Of a stretch of DNA of 64,000 nucleotides, positions 36,862-45,094 are shown in pieces. The notes under the pieces were generated by a model, which did not search any database, was not told where the DNA came from, and saw nothing but the letters and a program-made list of their open reading frames with translations. The first letter of the stretch is position 1, and every line of letters starts with the position of its first letter. Both the position numbers and the translations under genes were made by a program. Location: contig NZ_CP009526.1 in assembly GCF_000969985.1 (NCBI RefSeq), positions 2,294,001 to 2,358,000 on the forward strand, read 5' to 3'. The DNA comes from Methanosarcina barkeri str. Wiesmoor. GTDB lineage: Archaea; Halobacteriota; Methanosarcinia; Methanosarcinales; Methanosarcinaceae.

Positions 36862-37974
36862 ATGATGAAAGCGTTCAAATTTAGACTCTATCCTACAGCT
36901 ACACAAGCTGTTCAGTTAAATCAGCATATAGGTAGCTGTAGGTTTGTCTACAATTGGGCACTTGATCAGAAAATTAAAACTTATGAACAGACAGGAAAAT
37001 CAATTTCCAGATTTGACTTAAACAAAAAGCTTCCTGTCTTGAAAGCTTCTAATGAATGGTTAGGAGAAGTCAATTCTCAATCATTGCAGGGAATGACTAA
37101 GCAGGTTGAGTCTGCCTTCACTCGATTTTTCCGAGAGAAGAACGGCTTTCCTAAGTTTAAATCTAAGAAAAACCCAATTCAATCTTTTCCTGTACCTCAA
37201 CACTACTCCGTAGACTTTGAAAAAAACACTATCAAGCTCCCTAAAATAGAACCAATTAAAGCAGTTTTTCACAGGAAGTTTGAGGGCGAGCTTAAAACAG
37301 CTACTGTTTCAAGGACATGTAAAGGACATTACTACATTAGTATCCTTGTTGAAGATGGGAACGAACTTCCTACAAAACAGAAGTATTCAGAATCTACTAC
37401 AGTGGGTCTAGATGTTGGGATTAAGGATTTTGCTATACTTTCCACAAGAGAAAAGATTGAGAACCCTAACTACCTGAAAAACTCTTTGAACAGGTTAAAG
37501 GTTCTTCAAAAAAGAGTATCAAGGAAACAGAAAGGTTCTAAGAACAGGGTAAAAGCCAAACATAGGGTTGCTGTACTCCATGACAAAATAACTAATCAGA
37601 GGAACGACTTCCAGAACAAACTCTCTTTTAAACTCATAAGCGAAAACCAAGCAATAGCTCTGGAAACTCTGAATGTTAAAGGAATGGTTAAGAATCATCA
37701 TTTGGCACAGGCTATAAGTGATTCCGCATGGAGCAGGTTTGTAACAAAACTAGAGTATAAAGCTGAATGGTACGGAAAAACCATCCTGAGAATTGGGCAA
37801 TTTGAACCATCTTCTAAAGTATGTCATGTTTGTGGATATCATAATTCAGATTTGACATTAAAAGATAGAGAATGGACTTGCCCAGACTGTAAAACAAAAC
37901 ATGATAGAGATATAAATGCCGCTATCAATATCAAGAAATTTGCTCTCATAGATCAAAATCTAATTGGATTATAA
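36862..37974 (+). CDS. tnpB: TnpB, RNA-guided nuclease of IS200/IS605
   Basis: A 370-residue TnpB (OrfB), the compact RuvC-like nuclease ancestral to Cas12 that cuts DNA guided by an omega-RNA from the element's right end. It starts MKAFKFRLYPT. The RuvC acids are intact: Asp in VGLDVGIKDFA (about 183), Glu in IALETLNVKGM (about 265), Asp in HDRDINAAINI (about 350). A zinc ribbon, VCHVCGY...WTCPDC, lies between the last two. ATG 36862 or 36865 is chosen; the longer frame from 36793 has no homology. Length is normal. It appears functional. Confidence 0.92.
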   Translation: MMKAFKFRLYPTATQAVQLNQHIGSCRFVYNWALDQKIKTYEQTGKSISRFDLNKKLPVLKASNEWLGEVNSQSLQGMTKQVESAFTRFFREKNGFPKFKSKKNPIQSFPVPQHYSVDFEKNTIKLPKIEPIKAVFHRKFEGELKTATVSRTCKGHYYISILVEDGNELPTKQKYSESTTVGLDVGIKDFAILSTREKIENPNYLKNSLNRLKVLQKRVSRKQKGSKNRVKAKHRVAVLHDKITNQRNDFQNKLSFKLISENQAIALETLNVKGMVKNHHLAQAISDSAWSRFVTKLEYKAEWYGKTILRIGQFEPSSKVCHVCGYHNSDLTLKDREWTCPDCKTKHDRDINAAINIKKFALIDQNLIGL

Positions 37975-38071
37975 CACCTGCGGAACGCGGGGAAGAGCTT
38001 GGGGACTTGCCCTCAATAGAGGGAGGAATGAACCAAGAAGACACTCAGTCTTTAGATGAGTGGTAGTTCAC
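37900..38071 (+). ncRNA. probable omega-RNA (reRNA) of TnpB, at the right end
   Basis: The sequence after the tnpB stop (tgcggaacgcggggaagagc, ttgccctcaatagaggga, then ctcagtctttagatgagtgg and tagttcac) is GC-rich and hairpin-forming, unlike its surroundings. It resembles known omega-RNA scaffolds overlapping the 3' end of tnpB. The guide would be the host sequence downstream of 38071 (starting attacgaaat). The 5' limit is a guess. Confidence 0.55.
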
Positions 38072-38785
38072 ATTACGAAATATTATACCTACAGGTTTTT
38101 ACTCTCAGGATCTAAGCATCATTTAACTCTTGTTTTTTTATGTAATGCTAATTTGCTTAATAGGTGATCTTTATATTTTACCCAAATTTTCAGCACAAAC
38201 AAAGATACTGAGTTCCAAAAATGATAAGCATCCTTCAGTAAATATTTTGGTTGAATTATTTTTATATAATTATTGATATACTGCTTAATGGAGGTGGGCA
38301 ACCAGGGGAAAATGATAGCTACCTAGGGGAAAATAATAGCTACTTGAATCTGTTGAAGGTTAACCTATTAAGAGATTCAGCAAGGAAGATCTTCTTAGGT
38401 TTGCTGATAAACAGACAGAGAGTGATATTCTAAGCTTCAAGGTGCATACCTGAAATAGAAATGAAGGTCTATATGGTTGAACACATGGAAGTATTGCTAT
38501 AAGTTTAGTAAGAAAAGTATTCGTGAAACACTTTCTCAAGGAAGTCTACTAACTGAATAGTTTTTTAGAAAAAAGCTTGATCAAAAAATAACTTTAAGAA
38601 AGAGCTTATCCCAAAACCAGCTTTATACTCAAAATTGATAGAAGTTTCAGAACAATTCCCTTTGATCAAACCGTGATCAAAAACTCATTGATTATTCTGA
38701 ATTCAAGATTCGGAGAAGCAGTTTTGAGTTATTGGATAGGCTCAATTATAAAGGAAACCAGACTTGGAGTAAAGGGGGAAAAGTT
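38072..38785. other. intergenic region holding element B
   Basis: No protein gene is supported. It contains the second copy of the structured element (38229-38450). Confidence 0.5.
38229..38450 (+). ncRNA. putative transcribed element, copy B (ncRNA or long leader)
   Basis: Diverged copy of 33473-33700. Shared blocks: upstream region ending in TTTATATAATTATTGATATA, GGGCAACCAGG, GATAGCTACCT, GAAGGTTAACCTATTAAGAG, and AAACAGACAGAGAGTGATATTCT. It contains its own two-copy ggggaaaataatagctac direct repeat (about 38307-38345). It lies about 500 nt upstream of the DUF2795 gene, the same position relative to a gene as copy A has to cdc48. Confidence 0.4.
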
Positions 38786-38977
38786 ATGGAAATCGTTCCT
38801 ATGGATATTCAGCATGTATTACAAAATGTAAAATTTCCTGCAAATAAGAATGACATAATTCAACAAGCAAGAAGTAGTGGTTCAATAGCGGATCCGCTAC
38901 TGGAGAACCTGGGCATGCTTCCAGATAAGGAATACGCCAACGCTAATGAAGTCGTCAAGGAACTTGAAAGAATTTAA
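38786..38977 (+). CDS. DUF2795 domain protein
   Basis: A 63-residue protein consisting of one DUF2795 domain: VLQNVKFPANKNDIIQQAR, then DPLLENLGMLPDKEYANANE. The family is small, alpha-helical and of unknown function. ATG 38786 is supported by a GGGGG ribosome-binding site; the frame extends to 38732 without homology. A long leader containing element B precedes it. Confidence 0.75.
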   Translation: MEIVPMDIQHVLQNVKFPANKNDIIQQARSSGSIADPLLENLGMLPDKEYANANEVVKELERI

Positions 38978-39456
38978 ATTTATCTTAAATCAAATAATCG
39001 TCAAATGGGGGACAAATCTTAAAAGTAGATTCTGCTGAATGTCAAAATTTAGGTTGTACTCTCCTTCAAGATGGGTAGCTTTATAGTGTATTTTGAAATA
39101 GAAAGTTTCACCATTTAAAATCTATAAGCTTTCTTTAAAGTTTTTTGCATGGTTGAATACATTATAGAAAGTATCACAGTTTCCTATTTGACGTAAAATT
39201 CAGGAGTCTCATAAGTCTCATAAGTCTCATAAGTTTCCTGAATTTTTCAGAAACAGATCCTCTAGTAAACAATCCTCATCTGTGCAATACTTATTAGCAT
39301 GAAAGTATGTGAGGAAATCTTCCTCACGTACTCTCTTCATCCTTTTTTCTCGTAATTTTCTGAAAACTGCCTTGGTTGTTCAAGCATGTGTTTTTGAAAT
39401 ATCTCATAGTTTTCGACTTTTTGCCTTCATTGAAAATTTTCAGTATCCATATCCTG

Positions 39457-39556
39457 AAGCTTCGGTTGAGGTAACAACTGCAGATTTTCGAATAATTCTC
39501 CAAAAACGATAGCAAGAAAAATGTTATTTTTTTGAAGACATCTGCGGAAAGTCAGG
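39457..39556 (+). repeat. interspersed repeat, copy 1 (inverted relative to 49671-49769)
   Basis: About 100 bp nearly matching the reverse complement of 49671-49769. The identical block tatttttttgaagacatctg, the cggttgag start and gaataatt...ccaaaaac are shared. No ORF. Both copies sit in long intergenic gaps. Confidence 0.7.
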
Positions 39557-39572
39557 CCCAAGATAATGATAT

Positions 39573-39709
39573 GATCAATAGTCAAAAAAGGTAAGACAAA
39601 AAGTACTTTCATTTAATTTGTGCCTGTTATTCGAAGAATTAGATCAATAGTCAAAAAAGGTAAGATAAAAAGTACTTTCATTTATTTGTGCCTGTTATTC
39701 GAAGAATTT
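39573..39709. repeat. direct tandem duplication, 69-bp unit x2
   Basis: Unit 1 (39573-39641) and unit 2 (39642-39709) differ by about two positions. They begin gatcaatagtcaaaaaaggt and end gttattcgaagaatt. Confidence 0.9.
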
Positions 39710-39976
39710 CATGTACGTTTAACATGAAAGTATGGAATCAAAGTTGCGCTGGCGCACCCAGAAGCAAGTTAGCGGGGTATGTCCGCGCCACCTCTCCAAA
39801 TTCCGTTAAAGGAACTAATAACCCTAAATAATTTAGTTTGAGCAGAAGTTAATAACAAAAAATAGAATTGAGAAATTCTATTGTCATCAACGGTTGTCGG
39901 AGAAGTTTTCCATTCCCGCAGCAAGCTAGCGAGGTATTCGAATGAAATAAATCAGGAGCTAGCTGAGTTTTTTATC

Positions 39977-41101
39977 TTACCAGACAGCGTTGTTTTTCAG
40001 AGTTGCTAGAATGTTTGTGAACTCGTTACTGAACCTGCAATTCCCAAAGTCCGGAGAACTCAGAATGTTCTTCTTTATTTCCTGCAGTCCGATCAGGAGA
40101 TTTATATCATCGCTGTATTCAAATCCTCCATCTGATGCCGTGATGTTTTCGGCAAGGACGTCAAGAAGCTTTGGGTCAAGGTCATTCGTTATGTATGTGT
40201 CCAGGATCAGAAGGTCCGAAATTCTCTTGTAGAAATCGATGAGCTCCTGGTAGCCAGGTATCGCGTAGGCTTTTGCCATCTGTTTTTGCCTGTTCAGGTA
40301 GATCAGGTAACGGGAAATTGTGCTTATTATGTTCTCGATACCCTCTTTTTTAGGGAACGCGATTGGGAACCTTTTCATCATCTGTGAATTAAGTTTGCCT
40401 CTGCTCTGTACCCCTTTGCGGTTCCAGACCTCAGGAAAAGCCCTTGCTATCGAAGAGTTGAGTACAGCCGTAACATAGAGATAGAGTGTGGGATCTCCAA
40501 GCACGACTCCGACACCGTTTGCAAAAACATTCTTTCCAGTAGGATCATATGAAGCTTGCAGGCGAGAGTTATTGGTAATGATAATTTTAGGGGTGTTTAT
40601 ATACCGCAGGAAACTTTCGTTCTCGAAGCGGTAATCAGCCAAAATGAGTTCCTGTGTTTCGGTCTCAGATTGCTGTTTGATTTCCATTGACTGCTGTTTG
40701 ATTTCCATTAGCTGTTTATAAGCTACAGGAAACTTTGCTTTTAGTTCCTCGGGCTGGAATATTCTGTATTCTTTCCTTATGTTATTGTCAAGGATTTCAT
40801 AAGGCACCATAAACTGGTACTGAGTTGACTGAACCGTAAATTCATTCGAAACGGAATCGTCTACATAAGGGTACATAAGTTCTTTTTCCATACCTGCCTG
40901 TTCTATACCCACATTTATGTGGGAGTCTCTGCAGACGCAGGATGCATCTGTGCAGTTTTCGCTTGAAAGGCCAGCTTTTTGTAAAAAATCGTTTGTGTGG
41001 GGTACACCTTCAAAAACTTCTATTGAAATGTCTTCTAGGGTTCTAGGGATTTTGCTCAGCCTTTCTATAATATAGTCCTTACTCCAGAACATATATTTCA
41101 C
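39977..41101 (-). CDS. TaqI-C-like (restriction/methylase specificity) domain protein, orphan
   Basis: A 374-residue protein resembling the C-terminal target-recognition part of type IIG restriction-modification enzymes and N6-adenine methylases (TaqI C-terminal family). Segments include FMVPYEILDNNIRKEYRIFQ, KFPVAYKQLME, TPKIIITNN, NVFANGVGVVLGDPTLYLYV, TAVLNSSIARAF and LNSQMMKRFPIAFP, typical of that region. No SAM-binding or NPPY catalytic motif is present, so it is not a methyltransferase by itself. A short CTDASCVC cysteine cluster occurs near residue 50, and MEIKQQS is duplicated near residue 135. The start is GTG 41101 or ATG 41092. No restriction partner is adjacent. Confidence 0.6.
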   Translation of the reverse strand: MKYMFWSKDYIIERLSKIPRTLEDISIEVFEGVPHTNDFLQKAGLSSENCTDASCVCRDSHINVGIEQAGMEKELMYPYVDDSVSNEFTVQSTQYQFMVPYEILDNNIRKEYRIFQPEELKAKFPVAYKQLMEIKQQSMEIKQQSETETQELILADYRFENESFLRYINTPKIIITNNSRLQASYDPTGKNVFANGVGVVLGDPTLYLYVTAVLNSSIARAFPEVWNRKGVQSRGKLNSQMMKRFPIAFPKKEGIENIISTISRYLIYLNRQKQMAKAYAIPGYQELIDFYKRISDLLILDTYITNDLDPKLLDVLAENITASDGGFEYSDDINLLIGLQEIKKNILSSPDFGNCRFSNEFTNILATLKNNAVW

Positions 41102-41389
41102 TTCTTTTTTATATATAGAGGGAATTCTGGGTAAACTGGTTTCTTTGTTGGGGGTTGGGTTCTCAAAAATTCGTCTTTGATTTTGAGGTACCTGATTGTT
41201 AACTCCTCAGAATCTCTATACTAAACTTTGAATATACCTTTTAATATAATAATTTATCCATAATAACGGTTAACAAATGAAACCGAACTTTTTAAGTTAA
41301 CAGAAAAAAGTGAAAACTAAAGCCATCGAGTGAAATCAGTCCTTTCAGAAAAAAGCAGGTTTTTTAGAATAAAGGAAATAATTCAAGGT

Positions 41390-42073
41390 TTACAAACCTG
41401 AAAAGACCTTCAATGCCTTTCTTGCATTATCCAGCATATTATGGTTGTTATTGAAATAAATGTAGGTCTTCTCAGGCCCGAATTCATGTATTTTCCTGAT
41501 AGTTTCGCTAATTTCCGCCTGAGAATAATCGTAACTGTACCAGTCTTCTCTTCCGTGCATTCTCATATACACGTTTTTTCCGGGGAAAATGCGGTTTTTG
41601 TAGTCCGGCGAGTCTACGGACACAAGGGTCACTTTCTTCATCAGCTCTTCACACGCCTCATCATTTCCCAGCAGGGCTTTATTCCTTATCTCCAGGGCAA
41701 ACCGTTTCCCAAGTTTTACGGCTTCTACAAACCTGAGTGCCCTTTCGACATCGTCAAACTTTGGAGGCACCTGGAATAAGTAAAAATCAATGAGATGGTC
41801 CATGGGTCGGAAAAGCTCAAGGAAATTTCCCAGAGTTTCCAGGGAACTTTCACTGAGTTGTCGCCAGTGGGTTATAGACCTGTGCACCTTTATGCTCCAT
41901 CGGAGTCCAGTCCCCTTACTGTTCCAGCCTTCAATCTGCTCAGGTGAGGGAAACCTGTAATAACTGGCATTAAGTTCAACACTGTTCAGCCCGGAGTTCT
42001 GGATAAACCAATCAAGGTTCTTCTTTTTGTTCCAATCATAATACCAACCGCTAGTGCCTACAAATGCCTCCAT
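41390..42073 (-). CDS. DUF72 (YecE-like) family protein
   Basis: A 227-residue TIM-barrel-like protein of the DUF72 family, function not firmly known. The N-terminus FVGTSGWYYDWN, SVELNASYYRFPSPEQIEGW, RWSIKVHRSITH, FQVPPKF and FALEIRNKALL, and the C-terminal YIYFNNNHN are diagnostic. AGGGG 5-6 nt before ATG 42073 supports the start. It is alone between non-related genes. Confidence 0.88.
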   Translation of the reverse strand: MEAFVGTSGWYYDWNKKKNLDWFIQNSGLNSVELNASYYRFPSPEQIEGWNSKGTGLRWSIKVHRSITHWRQLSESSLETLGNFLELFRPMDHLIDFYLFQVPPKFDDVERALRFVEAVKLGKRFALEIRNKALLGNDEACEELMKKVTLVSVDSPDYKNRIFPGKNVYMRMHGREDWYSYDYSQAEISETIRKIHEFGPEKTYIYFNNNHNMLDNARKALKVFSGL

Positions 42074-42426
42074 AAAATCCCCTTTTATAGATCGGTCTGA
42101 TAGCAGATCTATTTTTGGTTTATTCTACTTATAAGCAAAAGAAACAGTAAGCGAAAAACTTTGTAAGCAAAAAACTTGGTCTGGATTAGGGACCATTTAA
42201 GCGAAAAAGCTGAAATCGGCCTGCAGGTACTTAAGCGAAAAAAGGATGTCAGATTACATAGGTACTTGAATACAATTTTAACTATAATACCATTTTTACC
42301 ATTTTACCATTTTTATCATTTTTACAGAGCCATCAGGTAATTAAGCAAGTTCTTATCGGGTTATTAAAACAGGGTCTTCAGGTAAATAAAACAGGTTATT
42401 GTCAGGTAACATGAAACATGTTATTC
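42074..42426. other. intergenic with short repeated motifs
   Basis: No gene. Three copies of taagcgaaaaa and several of accatttttac occur (42140-42330), together with repeated caggta/acaggttatt motifs. Confidence 0.5.
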
Positions 42427-43452
42427 TCAGATAACATAAAACATGTTCAACACACCATGGCATGTGCAGGTAGTAGCAACGAAAAAAGCCCTGCCCTCAA
42501 GGTTTTCAAACCTCTTCTCATTTCTGTTTTCTGTAATAGATCTTAAAAACTCAAGGATCTCCAGCAGGTTCTGCTTGAATTCGTTTCCTTTAAGCCCTCC
42601 TATGCCGGGCTTCATCTGGTAGCTTTCAAAGACCCAGCCTGGAAGATGCTGAAGAAGTTTTCGTGCATATTCCGTAATAGTTTCTGGCTTTTTCCGTCCA
42701 AAGGTGGGACAGCGGTCTCTTGGGCCGGGACAGCCATCAGGACAGATTTCTCCCTCCCGGGCATAAGAAAGAAACAGCATGCCATATTCAGGGTAACGTC
42801 CTGCGATTACATCATCAGGAAAGGAAGCTGTAAGCTTTTCGAAAAAAGACATGAGCCTTTCGTTTTCAGGCCGGATAAAGAGCTCGGTTACAGGGCTATC
42901 TTCCATCTGGTTTTTTTCCAGAATCTCTTTAGTATTCTCTTCTTTCTCGGGCTTCAGAGGAAGTTTTAGAAGACTGGAAAGCAGATATGCAACCGCGTGG
43001 CAGGGAACAGCAGGGATAATGTATTCAGGGATGCCGAGACTTAGAAGAAAAGGAATGTTGTCAAGCTCCATTTTATAAAAATAGGCTTCTGCCTCATTGT
43101 TTTCTACCTTGTTTTCTTCATCTTTCCTTTCGTTTTCTGCTCTTTCGTTTTCTCCTGCTGCGCTGGAGGATTTGAGTGATTCATCCTGAAATGATTCTGA
43201 AGCTTTGTTTTTAAGAAGATTTACCAGCTCGTCTTCAGTTTTAATGATGTTTGACTTCCTGGAAGCAGGCACATTTTCATCTTTATCGATAACGAGCACG
43301 AAAGGATGTCTGTATTTCCGAGCGTAATCAAGGAAATCAGTGCCGATTTTTCCTCCTCCGAGGACGAGATAATAATTTTTGATTACGTGAATTTTCTCAA
43401 GTTGATCTATTTTTTCGTCAACCTGAGACACTTTATATTCTATGCTTTCCAT
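42427..43452 (-). CDS. Rossmann-like protein with Cys-rich motif, unknown function
   Basis: A 341-residue protein. After an N-terminal coiled region, YYLVLGGGKIGTDFLDYARK and PFVLVIDKDENVP (about residues 28-60) give a GxGxxG Rossmann fold with an acidic strand-2 end, as in TrkA-N-like NAD-binding domains. A charged linker (residues about 95-125, rich in Glu/Asn/Lys) follows. A second domain contains CHAVAYLLSSLLKLPL, CPDGCPGPRDRCP and TTCTCHG, suggesting metal or cluster binding. The exact family is not recognised. GGTG 4-5 nt before the start at 43452 supports it. Confidence 0.7.
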   Translation of the reverse strand: MESIEYKVSQVDEKIDQLEKIHVIKNYYLVLGGGKIGTDFLDYARKYRHPFVLVIDKDENVPASRKSNIIKTEDELVNLLKNKASESFQDESLKSSSAAGENERAENERKDEENKVENNEAEAYFYKMELDNIPFLLSLGIPEYIIPAVPCHAVAYLLSSLLKLPLKPEKEENTKEILEKNQMEDSPVTELFIRPENERLMSFFEKLTASFPDDVIAGRYPEYGMLFLSYAREGEICPDGCPGPRDRCPTFGRKKPETITEYARKLLQHLPGWVFESYQMKPGIGGLKGNEFKQNLLEILEFLRSITENRNEKRFENLEGRAFFVATTCTCHGVLNMFYVI

Positions 43453-43570
43453 AAGACACCAACCAGATAAGTTAAGACGGCAGTAAGCTGTGAGTTTTTC
43501 TTATTTTTCGTGCGTAAAAATGAATCTTGGTTACAGATGCATAGGCACAATTACAGTATAATTAGTATAA

Positions 43571-43650
43571 TTACAGATATTATAAATATTACAGATATTA
43601 CAGATATTACAGATATTACAGATATTACAGATATTATAAATATTACAGAT
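43571..43650. repeat. tandem repeat, 9-bp unit (attacagat)
   Basis: About nine consecutive attacagat or ataaatatt units form the 3' edge of the M23 peptidase gene, whose stop codon lies within it. It is potentially a slippage site. Confidence 0.85.
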
Positions 43651-44233
43651 CTAATCGTTCAAGGTATCTGGTCGGGTCAATCAGGTTTTCAGGCATTTCT
43701 TCGGCAAACCAGTTGCCTCCAAGATAATTTTTGTGAGTGGTGATGGGTTCACTCCTCCAGACTTCAAAATGGAGCATACTTGGATTTTTGTTTTTCAGCT
43801 TCTGGATGTAAAGCGGGCAGAAATTATCGATTTTTTCGGGGTTCAGAACCATTCCAACATGCCCTATCAAGTTTCCTGCCTCTATTTTGTCTCCTTTTCT
43901 TACGGTAAAATCTGCAAGTTCCCCGTATTTGCAGAACAGTCCGCTGCTCTGTTCAATAATCACGTAATAAGTCGGGTTCCAGTAAGGCAATATTTCAGGC
44001 GAAGTCATCAGACCGGTATCTGCGACAATTCCTCCTTCGATCGAAACTACCTCCGTATTTTCAGGGGCATACAGATCAACCCCACAGTGATATCGGTCGC
44101 CTCTGTTTTCCCAGAAGGAGCCGGGTTCTCCTTTTTGCGGAACATGAATCTGTTTGAAGTTTGTGTTCTCAATGTCTACTTTTTCCAGCGCTGTATTTTC
44201 TTGAACCTTTATGTTTAGAGGCCAGATTCTCAT
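43643..44233 (-). CDS. M23-family (LytM-like) peptidase domain protein
   Basis: A 196-residue protein with the M23 zinc peptidase fold: HCGVDLYAPENTEVVSIEGG with the first zinc ligands His and Asp, AGNLIGHVG, and LHFEVW near the C-terminus, which supplies the later His. Bacterial homologs cut peptidoglycan; Methanosarcina has none, so a different substrate or regulatory role is likely. No signal peptide is visible, so it may be cytoplasmic. The start is ATG 44233. It is divergent from a small remnant. Confidence 0.78.
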   Translation of the reverse strand: MRIWPLNIKVQENTALEKVDIENTNFKQIHVPQKGEPGSFWENRGDRYHCGVDLYAPENTEVVSIEGGIVADTGLMTSPEILPYWNPTYYVIIEQSSGLFCKYGELADFTVRKGDKIEAGNLIGHVGMVLNPEKIDNFCPLYIQKLKNKNPSMLHFEVWRSEPITTHKNYLGGNWFAEEMPENLIDPTRYLERLDL

Positions 44234-44251
44234 GAAGTCTCAGTGTACATG

Positions 44252-44433
44252 AAAAGTATAAAAGCCTTTTTTACTTCGATATTGGCGCTTCTGCGAGTGA
44301 AAAATACAGGTTTGCATTCCGCTACAGTTTGGCCACAGTGAAATCAGAAGACATTGAGGCTGAACCCTGGAAAAGACCGATTGACCTGGGTGAAACAAAG
44401 GTAGTTTATTCTAATGAATTTGTTTTGGAGTAA
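44252..44433 (+). pseudogene. 3' remnant of an unidentified gene
   Basis: An open frame without a start reads FDIGASASEKYRFAFRYSLA, SEDIEAEPWKRPIDLGETK, VVYSNEFVLE and stops at 44431-44433. Amino acid composition is protein-like, but no family is recognised and it is cut at the 5' end by a TGA. Confidence 0.3.
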
Positions 44434-45094
44434 ATTGCATGACATTGGCAGAAATACTTAAAGCATATCACAACGACAATCTGGAATATTTAATATTCAG
44501 AATAACATTTTTGTGATATAAAGATGCATTTTTAGTTTTTGTAGTTTGGTACTTTTGTCATTCCTTAACTTGCACACGAAACTATTTCCATTATAAATCA
44601 TATGACCTTCAAGCTTAAAGTTAGAGTTTCAAAATTACAAGACAAATTAAAATTTGGCAATCAAAGACTCTGTTCCAAAATCTAGTGATTTCTGCATTTC
44701 TTGATTGAAAATCTGAATTCGCAAGAATAATCCGGTTTTCATCAAAATCAATATTTGACATCTAAAGACTTCAACCCCGAAGTTGTATCTCAAGAATTAT
44801 AACCAATTCCAAAATCTAGTGATGTCTAGTGATTTTTTATTTTATGTTCATCACTGGATTTTGATACTGAGTCCAATCAACAGATAAATTATATATTTCC
44901 AAGCTTGTATTGCATTAGTAGATATTTTTTATTGTTTTTCAAGTTTGGCGATATTACAAATTTTGAGATAGCATTTAAATTTAATAAACTAGATATTTTT
45001 TAGATTAACGAAGATACTCTAGCTTGCGAGCAGTCGTAACAATATAGTAAAGTTAGGCATCTCGCCATCAAATAGAAGAGCCTGAAGAGGGATT
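44434..45094. other. intergenic region
   Basis: No gene seen. It has a direct repeat ttccaaaatctagtgat (44671 and 44807) and a promoter-like AT-rich stretch before the histidine kinase. Confidence 0.5.

Larger units (their letters stand above)
36375..38071 (+). mobile_element. IS200/IS605-family element with tnpB and degraded tnpA
   Basis: The left end carries the hairpin 36382-36404 (perfect 8-bp stem CCCCTAAG/CTTAGGGG). The divergent tnpA relic and tnpB follow, and the right end is near 38071, after a hairpin CTCA...TGAG whose loop repeats the gtctttag of the left end. This is the usual IS605 plan with subterminal hairpins instead of terminal inverted repeats. Exact ends need comparison with an empty site. 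Confidence 0.7.
38978..39976. other. intergenic region with repeats, no gene
   Basis: Nearly 1 kb without a supported gene. It holds triplicated ctcataagt near 39210, the interspersed repeat at 39457-39556, the 69-bp tandem duplication at 39573-39709, and a GC-richer stretch (39740-39800, gcgctggcgc) of unknown origin. Confidence 0.55.
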
